40,028 nt of DNA from Flavobacterium sp. Its GTDB lineage: Bacteria; Bacteroidota; Bacteroidia; Flavobacteriales; Flavobacteriaceae. The notes under the pieces were generated by a model, which was given only the letters and a program-made list of their open reading frames with translations, searched no databases and was not told the DNA's origin. Shown here piece by piece: positions 19,168-28,745 of the stretch (position 1 is its first letter; each line of letters begins with the position of its first letter). The translations under genes and the position numbers were made by a program. The stretch covers positions 1-40,028 of the forward strand of contig JAHEHC010000004.1 of NCBI GenBank assembly GCA_024644805.1, given 5' to 3'.

Positions 19168-19245
19168 TTCCTAAACTTTTGATTTTCAAATATCAAAATA
19201 AAAAGGTAATTTAGTAATTCTATAGGTACGACAATCCTAAAGCGA

Positions 19246-20904
19246 ATGAAAAAAATTACCTTATTCATTATTTTATTTTCCTGCTCTTTGCTTTCCTTAG
19301 CCCAGGATATGGATGAGGATTATCCAATAAGTTGGGATCTTAATATTGATACCGAAGTCGAACCAATTGTTCTGCCTCCATTGGACATGGAAGGGATCGC
19401 AATTGAAGACAGCATCAATGACCTTGATAAAAGCTTACCCTGGAGATACGGTATTAGCAGGACTGTTCAACTGGATCTTGAAAATAATGGTGTTTGGACC
19501 ACATTACACAATGGAGATCGGATCTGGCAGATCGCAATACAATCACCTGGTGCATTAAATCTCAGCATTAATTTTAACGAATTCTATTTACCGGAAGGTA
19601 GTAAGATGCATCTATACAATGATGAAAAGACCGATGTATCTAAAACCTATTCCAATTCACAGAACAGATCCAACGAAATGCTTGGGTCTTGGTTTATTGA
19701 TGGTGATATTATCTGGGTGGAATATTTTGAACCCAGCTTTGTGGCACATGAACCAAAATTGGAACTAAATGGGATCATTCACGGATACAGAATGGGAAAA
19801 GTGAACCTATTGGTTGATGGTATGAGGGGGTTGAATGATTCCGGCGCATGTAATTATGATGTCAACTGTCCGGTTGGAAGTGATTTTAACTCCACAAAGA
19901 ATATTGTTAAAAAGGCTGTAGCCTTACTCAATCTGGGAAATGGATTTCTTTGTTCTGCAGCCTTGATCAACAATACAAATAGGGATAAAACTCCCTATAT
20001 GCTTACTGCAAATCATTGTCTAAATAATAGCGATCCTTCCTTTTGGTCGGTGCGTTTCAACTGGGTGAGTCCAAGTCCGGTTTGCGGTACAGAAGAGGAA
20101 AGTGCCGATATTATTTCTAATTTCACGATGAGTGGAGCCGAATTGAAAGCAAATAATCCATTAAGTGATTTTGCCTTGGTCGAACTGCATAATGCAATAC
20201 CAAACTCATGGGATGTGACATTTGCCGGTTGGGATAATTCTGAGACCGATCCGTACTTTGAGGTAGGAATACATCATCCTAATGGGGATATTATGAAGAT
20301 CTGTCGGGATGATTCAGGAGCCGTGAAAGATAATGCTAATGGAACCGAGGTTTGGCTGATTGGTGGAGATTCTGTTGGAACCGGAGATGGATGGGAAATC
20401 GGCACGACCGAAAGTGGTTCTTCCGGATCCCCTTTATTCGATCAGGATGGAAGAATAATTGGACAGCTTTATGCAGGATTATCATCCTGTATTGGGACCG
20501 ATGATAATAACGATTATGATATCTATGGAAGATTTGGTGTTTCATGGAATGGCGGTACAACTCCGGAATCCAGATTGATAGACTGGTTGGACCCTTTAGG
20601 AACCGGACAAAATACTACCGATAATTTGTTGAATATATTAGGAGTTCCGGACAACGAGATCGAAGGAAATCTGGAGATCTACCCCAATCCTGCCAGTTCA
20701 ATAATCACCGTGATGAATGGAAGATACCCACATTTGGAATATCAGTTCTTCAATATGTTGGGCCAACAGATACTATCTGGTTCCCTGTCAAATACTATGA
20801 ATGAGATTCAGGTCGATCAATTATCAGAGGGAATCTATTTTCTACATCTGATCGATAAAGAAAGCAATGCCGATATAACCAAGAAGATCATTATTTCAAA
20901 ATAA
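19246..20904 (+). CDS. Secreted trypsin-like serine protease with T9SS type A C-terminal sorting domain
   Basis: Signal peptide; FLCSAALINN…YMLTANHC (His), SDFALVEL (Asp), ESGSSGSPLFDQDGRIIGQL (Ser); C-terminal NLEIYPNPASSIITV…GIYFLHL…KKIIISK. Confidence 0.9.
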   Translation: MKKITLFIILFSCSLLSLAQDMDEDYPISWDLNIDTEVEPIVLPPLDMEGIAIEDSINDLDKSLPWRYGISRTVQLDLENNGVWTTLHNGDRIWQIAIQSPGALNLSINFNEFYLPEGSKMHLYNDEKTDVSKTYSNSQNRSNEMLGSWFIDGDIIWVEYFEPSFVAHEPKLELNGIIHGYRMGKVNLLVDGMRGLNDSGACNYDVNCPVGSDFNSTKNIVKKAVALLNLGNGFLCSAALINNTNRDKTPYMLTANHCLNNSDPSFWSVRFNWVSPSPVCGTEEESADIISNFTMSGAELKANNPLSDFALVELHNAIPNSWDVTFAGWDNSETDPYFEVGIHHPNGDIMKICRDDSGAVKDNANGTEVWLIGGDSVGTGDGWEIGTTESGSSGSPLFDQDGRIIGQLYAGLSSCIGTDDNNDYDIYGRFGVSWNGGTTPESRLIDWLDPLGTGQNTTDNLLNILGVPDNEIEGNLEIYPNPASSIITVMNGRYPHLEYQFFNMLGQQILSGSLSNTMNEIQVDQLSEGIYFLHLIDKESNADITKKIIISK

Positions 20905-20923
20905 GATCATTAGAATATTATTC

Positions 20924-20957
20924 AAAGCCTCTTATTAAAGGGGCTTTTTTATTTGTA
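20924..20957 (+). terminator. Rho-independent terminator
   Basis: AAAGCCTC-N8-GGGGCTTT stem followed by TTTATTTG. Confidence 0.8.
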
Positions 20958-20973
20958 TGCCCGCTAATTGTGA

Positions 20974-20981
20974 TATTTTTG
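20974..20981 (+). promoter_or_regulatory. Candidate rlmN -7 element TATTTTTG
   Basis: Exact TAnnTTTG; 7 nt before the ATG at 20989; TTG at 20953-20955. Confidence 0.55.
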
Positions 20982-20988
20982 TTGTGGA

Positions 20989-22029
20989 ATGAGTACAGAA
21001 AAAATAGATATAAGAACCCTGTCTAAATTGGAATTGAGAACGTTCTTTGAGGAGAATGGCGACCAATCATTTAGAGGGAATCAGGTGTATGAATGGTTGT
21101 GGAATAAAGGAGCACATCGGTTTGAGGATATGACCAATTTATCCAAGGAGATGCGTAACGTCCTCCAGGAACATTTTGTGATCAATCATATTGAGGTCGA
21201 CCGCATGCAGAAAAGCACTGATGGCACCATAAAAAATGCAGTGAGACTTCACGATGGACTCATTGTCGAATCGGTTCTAATTCCGACAAAATCCAGAACC
21301 ACTGCCTGTGTATCCTCGCAGGTAGGCTGTAGTCTGGATTGTACATTTTGTGCTACTGCAAGGCTTAAGAAGATGAGAAACCTAAATCCTGATGAGATAT
21401 TCGATCAGGTGGTTGCTATCGATAAAGAAAGCCGATTGTATCACAACAGGCCGCTTTCAAATATCGTGTTCATGGGAATGGGTGAGCCTTTGATGAACTA
21501 TAAGAATGTGATCAGATCGATCGAGATGATCACTTCCGAAGAAGGACTTGGGATGTCGCCAAAAAGGATCACTCTTTCAACATCTGGAGTTCCAAAGATG
21601 ATCAAAAAAATGGCAGATGATAAGGTGAAATTCAATTTGGCTGTTTCACTTCACTCAGCCATTCAGGAGACCAGAGAGCGATTAATGCCTTTTGCCAAGT
21701 CAATGGACCTTGATGATCTATTGGATTCACTACGATATTGGTTTGATAAGACCAATAAAAGGGTAACTTATGAATATGTTGTTTGGGATGGGATAAATGA
21801 TTCAATGGACCATATTAATGCCTTGGTGAAATTTTGTAAGCAGGTACCCTGTAAAGTAAATATCATAGAGTATAATCAGATCGATGATCCTGGTTTCAAG
21901 CAGGCCAATGATAAAGCAATAGCAGATTATATTCAGGTGCTGGAAAAGAACAGAATACCTGTTACTGTAAGAAGAAGCAGGGGTAAGGATATTGACGCAG
22001 CTTGTGGTCAGCTAGCAAATAAGTCCTAA
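20989..22029 (+). CDS. rlmN: 23S rRNA (A2503-C2) / tRNA methyltransferase, radical SAM
   Basis: SSQVGCSLDCTFCATA radical-SAM cysteines, FMGMGEPLMN, ITLSTSGVPKMI, AVSLHSA, RRSRGKDIDAACGQL. Confidence 0.97.
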   Translation: MSTEKIDIRTLSKLELRTFFEENGDQSFRGNQVYEWLWNKGAHRFEDMTNLSKEMRNVLQEHFVINHIEVDRMQKSTDGTIKNAVRLHDGLIVESVLIPTKSRTTACVSSQVGCSLDCTFCATARLKKMRNLNPDEIFDQVVAIDKESRLYHNRPLSNIVFMGMGEPLMNYKNVIRSIEMITSEEGLGMSPKRITLSTSGVPKMIKKMADDKVKFNLAVSLHSAIQETRERLMPFAKSMDLDDLLDSLRYWFDKTNKRVTYEYVVWDGINDSMDHINALVKFCKQVPCKVNIIEYNQIDDPGFKQANDKAIADYIQVLEKNRIPVTVRRSRGKDIDAACGQLANKS

Positions 22030-22049
22030 TTTACATCGTGCTTTTTATA

Positions 22050-22057
22050 TATCTTTG
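22050..22057 (+). promoter_or_regulatory. Candidate -7 element TATCTTTG for the polyprenyl synthetase gene
   Basis: Exact TAnnTTTG; 7 nt before ATG 22065. Confidence 0.5.
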
Positions 22058-22064
22058 ACCCTAC

Positions 22065-23042
22065 ATGAAGATCGTCTCCCAAATAAAGACACCCATAGAA
22101 TATGAGATGGAACTTTTCGAAAAGAAATTTCTTCTGTCCATGTCGTCCAAGGTGTCTCTTTTCAATAGAATAACGCATTATGTGGTGAACCGTAAAGGAA
22201 AGCAGATGCGACCCATGTTCGTTTTTCTAATAGCCAAGCTTACCAATAACGGAGAGGTAAATGACCGAACCTATAGAGGAGCTTCGGTGATCGAACTGAT
22301 CCATACAGCCACATTGGTTCATGACGATGTGGTGGATGAAAGTAATTACAGAAGGGGTTTTTTCTCTGTAAATGCACTATGGAAGAATAAGATTGCAGTT
22401 CTGGTAGGTGATTATCTATTATCAAAAGGACTTTTGCTATCCATCGATAATGACGATTTCGATCTGCTTAAGATCATTTCGATCGCGGTAAGGGAAATGA
22501 GTGAAGGCGAACTACTGCAAATTGAGAAAGCCCGTAAGTTGGATATCACTGAAGAGGTATATTACAACATCATTCGTCAGAAGACAGCAACTCTCATTGC
22601 TGCTTGTTGCGCCATGGGTGCCCAGTCGGTTCATGCAACTAAGGAAGAGGTGGAGACCATGCGGAATTTCGGGGAACTCATTGGGATGGCATTTCAGATC
22701 AAGGATGATCTATTTGATTATGGAGAAAGAAAGATTGGCAAACCCACAGGTATCGATATCAAAGAACAAAAAATGACTCTTCCCTTGATCTACACACTGA
22801 ATAATTGCAGCAAGAAAGAAAAAAGATGGATCATCAACTCGATCAAGAATCATAATAAAGATAAAGTTAGAGTTAGGGAATTGATCGCTTTGGTAAAATC
22901 AAAAGGGGGATTGGATTATTCGATCTCCAAAATGAAAGAATACCAACAGAAGGCTCTTACTATTCTAAACAATTATCCTGATTCACCGTATAAGAGATCT
23001 CTGGAGCTTATGGTGAATTATGTGATCGATAGAAAAAAATAG
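22065..23042 (+). CDS. Polyprenyl synthetase family protein (octaprenyl/solanesyl diphosphate synthase-like)
   Basis: GKQMRPMFVFL, LIHTATLVHDDVVDE (first Asp-rich motif), GMAFQIKDDLFDY (second). Confidence 0.94.
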   Translation: MKIVSQIKTPIEYEMELFEKKFLLSMSSKVSLFNRITHYVVNRKGKQMRPMFVFLIAKLTNNGEVNDRTYRGASVIELIHTATLVHDDVVDESNYRRGFFSVNALWKNKIAVLVGDYLLSKGLLLSIDNDDFDLLKIISIAVREMSEGELLQIEKARKLDITEEVYYNIIRQKTATLIAACCAMGAQSVHATKEEVETMRNFGELIGMAFQIKDDLFDYGERKIGKPTGIDIKEQKMTLPLIYTLNNCSKKEKRWIINSIKNHNKDKVRVRELIALVKSKGGLDYSISKMKEYQQKALTILNNYPDSPYKRSLELMVNYVIDRKK

Positions 23043-23171
23043 TACAAACAAGTCGTTAAAATTGATATGCTCTAACAGGCGTTTTTAATGGTATTTGGTT
23101 ACATTTACTGAAGGATTTCAACATCCGATCTCACGGATTGATCTCATTCAATTATAAATAATTAAGAACAG

Positions 23172-25133
23172 TTGATCTCAAGGACCACAATAGATAAAGT
23201 ATTTGAAATTTCTCGTTTGGAGGAGGTCATCGGTGATTTTGTTCAACTAAAGAAATCAGGGAGTAATTTTAAAGGGTTGAGTCCCTTTACCGATGAAAGG
23301 ACTCCCAGCTTCATGGTGTCACCGGCCAAGCAGATATGGAAGGATTTTTCCAGTGGCAAGGGAGGGAATGTGATCTCATTCTTGATGGAACATGAACATT
23401 TCACCTATCCTGAGGCCATCAGGTTTCTGGCTAAAAAGTACGGAATTGAAATTGAAGAAACGGTACAGACCGACGAGCAGAAAGAAAAGGCCAGTGAACG
23501 TGAGAGTCTGTATCTGGTAAGTGAATTTGCGAGAGATTATTTTCACGACACCCTGTTGAATTCAGATGAGGGAAAGGCCATAGGATTGAGTTATTTCAAA
23601 GAAAGAGGGTTTACCGATGAGACCATTGAAAAGTTCAAACTGGGATATTCGTTGAATCAATGGGATGCATTTACTCAAAATGCCATAAAAGAAGGGTATT
23701 CGATAAGTTACCTGGAAAAAACGGGTCTTACCATTGTCAATGCCGACAAACAATTCGATCGCTTCAAGGGACGGGTCATGTTTCCCATACATAGTATGAG
23801 TGGGAGGACCTTGGGGTTTGGTGGAAGAATACTTACCAATGATAAGAAGCAGGCCAAGTACATCAATTCTCCGGAAAGCGATATCTACCATAAAAGCAAG
23901 GTGCTCTATGGGATCTATCACTCAAAACAAAAAATTGTAAAAGAGGACACCTGTTATTTGGTAGAAGGCTATACCGATGTGATCCAATTTCATCAGTTGG
24001 GGGTTCAAAATGTGGTGTCATCTTCAGGGACTGCCCTTACAGAGGATCAAATACGATTGATTAGAAGATTGACCAATAATATTACCGTTCTCTTTGATGG
24101 AGATGCGGCTGGGGTCAGAGCCTCCTTGCGGGGTATCGACCTGATCCTGGAGCAGGGCCTTAATGTTAGGATCTGCACTTTTCCGGAAGGAGAGGATCCG
24201 GACAGCTTTGCCCGTAAGAACAGTTTAGAGGAACTGACGAGTTTTCTTAATGAACAGTCTCAGGATTTCATCGCTTTCAAAGCATCACTTCTTGCCTCTG
24301 AGACAAAGAATGATCCCATAAAAAGAGCAGAGACCATACGGGATATCGTGGTGAGTATCGCCAAGATCCCTGATGTGATCAAAAGAGAGGTGTATATCAA
24401 GGAATGCTCCAGGATCATGGATATCTCAGAAGAGGTTCTCTTCAATACCCAGGCTCAGATCCTTTTAAAAGAACAGAAGGACAGAGGTAAAAAGGTACAG
24501 CAACCAACTCAGGCATTTGAAGTTGTTCCAAAAGAACCTGAAGCATCTTCAAAAGTAGATCGTCAGTTTGAATTGGAAAGAAAGATCATAGAATTATTGC
24601 TGCTCTATGGTGTTATTGAAGAGGATTTTGAGGAGGTTACCATCGAAGCCAACGATGAAGGTGAAATAGGTTATAAGCAAGAGGTAATTAAGGCGAAGGT
24701 GTTTGAGAAGATCTATCTCGATCTGCAAGAGGATGAGATCGAGTTTGCCAATGAGGGATTTAAGGAATTGTATTTCGAGATCATCGATCATTATAATAGG
24801 GAACAGGATCTGAAACTGGATCAGTTCATCAACAAGCTGCAACCAGAAAAAGCGGAAACCATCACGCATCTTCTTATGGAAGATGAGAGATACAATCTTC
24901 ACGGATGGAATAGAAAGGATATTTTTGTAAAGGATAAGAAATTTAATATTTCACAGCTGGTAAATGAGACCATATTAAATTTGAGAAGGCATCTGGTCAC
25001 TCAAAAGATTAATGACCTTTCCATGGGATTCAAAGAGAATGAATCTAAAGATAAAAATATTCGATTAAATAATATTGTAGACTATATCACATTAAAAAAG
25101 ATCCTATCTGAGAAATTGAATAGGGTGCTGTGA
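23172..25133 (+). CDS. dnaG: DNA primase
   Basis: GLSPFTDERTPSFMVSPAKQIWKDFSSGKGGNVISFLM, toprim VEGYTDVIQFHQLGVQNVVSSSGTALT, DGDAAG; TTG start. Confidence 0.97.
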   Translation: MISRTTIDKVFEISRLEEVIGDFVQLKKSGSNFKGLSPFTDERTPSFMVSPAKQIWKDFSSGKGGNVISFLMEHEHFTYPEAIRFLAKKYGIEIEETVQTDEQKEKASERESLYLVSEFARDYFHDTLLNSDEGKAIGLSYFKERGFTDETIEKFKLGYSLNQWDAFTQNAIKEGYSISYLEKTGLTIVNADKQFDRFKGRVMFPIHSMSGRTLGFGGRILTNDKKQAKYINSPESDIYHKSKVLYGIYHSKQKIVKEDTCYLVEGYTDVIQFHQLGVQNVVSSSGTALTEDQIRLIRRLTNNITVLFDGDAAGVRASLRGIDLILEQGLNVRICTFPEGEDPDSFARKNSLEELTSFLNEQSQDFIAFKASLLASETKNDPIKRAETIRDIVVSIAKIPDVIKREVYIKECSRIMDISEEVLFNTQAQILLKEQKDRGKKVQQPTQAFEVVPKEPEASSKVDRQFELERKIIELLLLYGVIEEDFEEVTIEANDEGEIGYKQEVIKAKVFEKIYLDLQEDEIEFANEGFKELYFEIIDHYNREQDLKLDQFINKLQPEKAETITHLLMEDERYNLHGWNRKDIFVKDKKFNISQLVNETILNLRRHLVTQKINDLSMGFKENESKDKNIRLNNIVDYITLKKILSEKLNRVL

Positions 25134-25766
25134 TCATCCAAATTGGAACATTCTGGATTGATGGATCAGATCGGCAAGATTGTCCACCTTTAACTTCTTC
25201 AACAATCGTGTCTTGTAGGTACTAACGGTTTTTTCATTGATATTCAAAGCTATTGCTATATCCTTATTTCTCTTACCGCTTGATAATAGGTTCAAAACCT
25301 CGATCTCTCTTGATGATAATTTTTTATACCTGCTTATTGCACTGGTCTCACCAACATTTCTACTGGTAAAAGTTGAGGTTAGTTCTTCGTTGAGGAAAAT
25401 GCCACCTTTTCTAATTTTATCCAAGGCCTTCATAAACATTTTTGTTGAAGCGGTTTTAGGAAGATAACCAGCAGCTCCCGATTTGATGGATCGTAAAGCA
25501 TAGATCTCTTCAGGATGGGTGGAGAAAATTAAAACCCGGGTATTCGGGAATTGTGTTTTTATACTTCGTAAAGCATTGATTCCGTTAATCTGTGGCATAT
25601 CGATCTCCATGATCAGAATATCCGGCTGAAGTTCTTCTAGTTTCTTATAAAGCTCATTTCCATTATTGGCTCTTCCAATAATTTCGAATTCATTTTTATT
25701 CTTCATCAAACAAGCAATCCCCTTCCTGGTGATCGGATGATGATCTGCTAATAGAACTTTCTTCAT
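25134..25766 (-). CDS. NarL/LuxR-type response regulator with atypical receiver (Glu at phospho-acceptor position)
   Basis: Receiver MKKVLLADHHPITRKGI…DILIMEIDMPQINGI…YLPKTAS; HTH LSSREIEVLNLLSSGKRNKDIAIALNINEKTVSTYKTRLLKKL. Confidence 0.93.
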   Translation of the reverse strand: MKKVLLADHHPITRKGIACLMKNKNEFEIIGRANNGNELYKKLEELQPDILIMEIDMPQINGINALRSIKTQFPNTRVLIFSTHPEEIYALRSIKSGAAGYLPKTASTKMFMKALDKIRKGGIFLNEELTSTFTSRNVGETSAISRYKKLSSREIEVLNLLSSGKRNKDIAIALNINEKTVSTYKTRLLKKLKVDNLADLIHQSRMFQFG

Positions 25767-25944
25767 AATATGTCTAAAATATAGCCACTTAAGTAAAAAT
25801 GCTATAAGTGTGAGGTTTTTGTAATATTTTTACTACATGTCAAATCTATAAAAAACAAGGTTTATTATTGAGATAATGAGGGAAAATTCGTTCATCTCCT
25901 TGAATAGTCGTTAAAAAACAATAATTTGAGATAAAAATGTCGGA

Positions 25945-26736
25945 TTATTCGTATAGATTTTCAGGTATTTTACAAATAGGAATAGGAATCATCTTATGCT
26001 GATTGACTTTATTCAGTCTTTTGTAGATTTCAAATACCTTTTGTTGTCGTTCCGTAAAATCTGGGTTTTCTTCATCAAGTTCATCCATTTTCATGGCCCA
26101 CTCCAATTCATCATAGCTTGCACCGATTTGATCTTCATCGGTCCTGTTATCGCCAAATAGCCCATCAGTTGGAGGAGCGTTTAGAATAGACTCCGAGATA
26201 TTAAGATAGTCAGCGAGATGGTAAACTTCACTTTTTAACAGGTCGGCTATAGGACTGAGATCTACCCCTCCATCACCATATTTTGTAAAGAAACCTACAC
26301 CAAAATCTTCTACTTTGTTTCCGGTGCCGGCAACCAGAAATCGATGCAATCCGGCAAAATAATACAATGTGGTCATTCTCAATCGAGCCCTGCTATTGGC
26401 CAGGGACAAGCTGAGGTTCTTATTGTGAATTGGACTCGGAGTAGCTTCTTTGAATTCTTCAAAGACCTTGGTTAGCTCAACCTTTTCACGGATCACATTG
26501 GGAAATTCATTCTGCAACAATCGAATATGTTCTTGGGCTCTTGCAACCTGACTTTCGGCCTGATGTATAGGCATTTCGACACATAAGGTCTTCAGTCGGG
26601 TTCTGGCACATAATGCAGAACATACTGCCGAATCGACACCACCACTAACACCAACAACAAATCCATTCATATTGGATTGTTCGGCATAATCCCTAAGCCA
26701 ATCAACGATATGATCAACAACTTTATCAGTTTGCAT
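25945..26736 (-). CDS. nadE: NAD+ synthetase, ammonia-dependent type (no glutaminase domain)
   Basis: GVSGGVDSAV PP-loop, VAGTGNKVEDFGVGFFTKYGDGGVDLSPIADLLKSEVY. Confidence 0.95.
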   Translation of the reverse strand: MQTDKVVDHIVDWLRDYAEQSNMNGFVVGVSGGVDSAVCSALCARTRLKTLCVEMPIHQAESQVARAQEHIRLLQNEFPNVIREKVELTKVFEEFKEATPSPIHNKNLSLSLANSRARLRMTTLYYFAGLHRFLVAGTGNKVEDFGVGFFTKYGDGGVDLSPIADLLKSEVYHLADYLNISESILNAPPTDGLFGDNRTDEDQIGASYDELEWAMKMDELDEENPDFTERQQKVFEIYKRLNKVNQHKMIPIPICKIPENLYE

Positions 26737-26756
26737 ATTCTATAGGTTTTTAATAA

Positions 26757-26777
26757 TACCTTTGCATTGCAAAAATA
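26757..26777. promoter_or_regulatory. Facing candidate -7 elements: TACCTTTG (+, 26757-26764) and TATTTTTG (-, 26770-26777)
   Basis: Two exact TAnnTTTG matches on opposite strands between nadE and gldB. Confidence 0.45.
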
Positions 26778-26818
26778 GCTTAAATACAAAATAGAAAAAA
26801 AGTATTTACGTTAAACCC

Positions 26819-27793
26819 ATGCAAAGGCGATTAAATATGAAGTACTATTTTATCATGTTCATACTGATTCTCGTAATTGGATGCGATGGGTCCGATTCTG
26901 TTGAGAAAGAGATAGAGAATATCCCAATCGATATGGAAATCATTCGGTTTGATACTGTTTTCGGACAAGCTAACGAAAGGGACCTGCCTGAATTGAAGAA
27001 AACGTACCCCTTTTTCTTTCCAAAACAATATCATGATAGTATCTGGATCAAAAAGATGAAGGATACCCTTCAGCTACAATTGAATGATGAAGTGTTGAAG
27101 GTATTTCCTTCCAACCAGATGCTTGAGGACGATCTGATTGCGCTTTTTCAGCATATTGAATATTATTTTCCAGCCTTTGAGACCCCGGTTGTTGTAACAT
27201 TGACCTCTGATGTAGATTATAGGAATAAAGTATTGTTGTCGGATAATATGTTGATGATCTCATTGGATAATTATTTAGGAACTAATCACCCTTTTTATAT
27301 TGGAATTGCAAAATACATTGCTCAAAATATGGGGAAACATCAGATCGTGCAAGATGTAGCTGCTCTGTATACTGAGAAGGTCATAGTCAAACCCACAGAC
27401 CGAACCTTCCTTTCATCGATGGTATATTACGGTAAACAGCTCTATTTAAAAGATCTGTGGTTACCAAATTCAACAGAAAGTCAGAAATTGGGGTATACCG
27501 AAGACGAATTTAAATGGATATTGGAGAATGAAACAGAGATCTGGCGGTATTTCATCGAGAACGAAGTTTTGTACAGCACCGATCCAAAACTATTAAGTCG
27601 GTTCATTTATCCGGCACCATTCTCAAAATTCTATCTGGAGATCGATAACGATTCGCCGGGGAGTATTGGAAAATTCATTGGCGGGCAAATTGTAAGATCG
27701 TTCATGGAGCGAAACTCTGTTACCGTCCAGCAATTGATGATGATGGAAGCAGAGGATTTATTTATAAAATCAAAATACAAACCCAGAAAATAA
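26819..27793 (+). CDS. gldB: Gliding motility lipoprotein GldB
   Basis: Lipobox ILVIGC; IDMEIIRFDTVF and YFP…D.DYRNKVLLSD… pattern; immediately followed by gldC. Alternative ATG at 26837. Confidence 0.88.
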   Translation: MQRRLNMKYYFIMFILILVIGCDGSDSVEKEIENIPIDMEIIRFDTVFGQANERDLPELKKTYPFFFPKQYHDSIWIKKMKDTLQLQLNDEVLKVFPSNQMLEDDLIALFQHIEYYFPAFETPVVVTLTSDVDYRNKVLLSDNMLMISLDNYLGTNHPFYIGIAKYIAQNMGKHQIVQDVAALYTEKVIVKPTDRTFLSSMVYYGKQLYLKDLWLPNSTESQKLGYTEDEFKWILENETEIWRYFIENEVLYSTDPKLLSRFIYPAPFSKFYLEIDNDSPGSIGKFIGGQIVRSFMERNSVTVQQLMMMEAEDLFIKSKYKPRK

Positions 27794-28134
27794 TGGATAA
27801 GAAAAAAACGTCTACTATATCAATCGATGTCACCTTGGATGCGAATAAGATCCCTGAAAAGTTAAATTGGTCTGCCAAAGACGGAGGCGTTGATAATGAT
27901 GAGTCAAAAGCGATCTTCCTTTCGGTATGGGATCATAAAACCAAAGAGGCACTGAGGATCGATCTGTGGACCAAGGATATGCCTATGGATGAAATGAAGG
28001 TGTTTTTCCATCAAACATTAAGTGCCATGGCCAATACATTTGAACGGGCGACCAATGATGTAAAAATGAGTGCCACCATGCGTGATTTTTGTGATTATTT
28101 TGCCGAAAAACTGGAGCTCAAAAAAGGGAATTGA
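27793..28134 (+). CDS. gldC: Gliding motility protein GldC
   Basis: LRIDLWTKDMPMDEMKVFFHQTLSAMANTFERAT…MRDFCDYFAEKL. Confidence 0.95.
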   Translation: MDKKKTSTISIDVTLDANKIPEKLNWSAKDGGVDNDESKAIFLSVWDHKTKEALRIDLWTKDMPMDEMKVFFHQTLSAMANTFERATNDVKMSATMRDFCDYFAEKLELKKGN

Positions 28135-28136
28135 TC

Positions 28137-28742
28137 CTAACTCTTATTCACCTCTTGGTTGATCGACCCGATATAATCAAGAAGTTCTTCACGACCGATA
28201 CCTTTGCTCGCTGATGTGATAAAATAGGGAGGCATGGTCTCCCAACTCTCCAATAAATTGAGTTTATACCTTTCAATATTCTTTTTCAATGCCATGGGTT
28301 TTAATTTATCGGCCTTGGTGAATAGTATCGCAAAAGGGATCTCATTAATGCCCATCCATTCCATGAATTCAATATCTATATTTTGAGGTTCATGCCTGCA
28401 ATCAATAAGTACAAATGCAAGGACCAATTGCTTTCTTTTTTCAAAATATTGTGTGATAAACTTTTGAAAGACTTTCTTATCGCTTTTTGAAACACGTGCA
28501 TATCCATATCCGGGAAGATCGACCAGATACCAGTTCTTATTGATCAAAAAATGATTGATGAGTTGTGTTTTTCCAGGTCTTCCAGAGGTTTTGGCCAATC
28601 GCTTCTGTTGAACGAGCATATTGATCAACGACGATTTTCCTACATTAGATCTGCCAATAAAAGCGTATTCAGGAAATGGGTCCTTGGGACATTTAGCAAC
28701 ATCACTGTTACTCACAAGAAATTCTGCGGATTTGATTCGCAT
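28137..28742 (-). CDS. engB: Ribosome biogenesis GTP-binding protein YihA/YsxC/EngB
   Basis: EYAFIGRSNVGKSSLIN, DLPGYGYA, TKADKL. Confidence 0.96.
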   Translation of the reverse strand: MRIKSAEFLVSNSDVAKCPKDPFPEYAFIGRSNVGKSSLINMLVQQKRLAKTSGRPGKTQLINHFLINKNWYLVDLPGYGYARVSKSDKKVFQKFITQYFEKRKQLVLAFVLIDCRHEPQNIDIEFMEWMGINEIPFAILFTKADKLKPMALKKNIERYKLNLLESWETMPPYFITSASKGIGREELLDYIGSINQEVNKS

Positions 28743-28745
28743 GTG

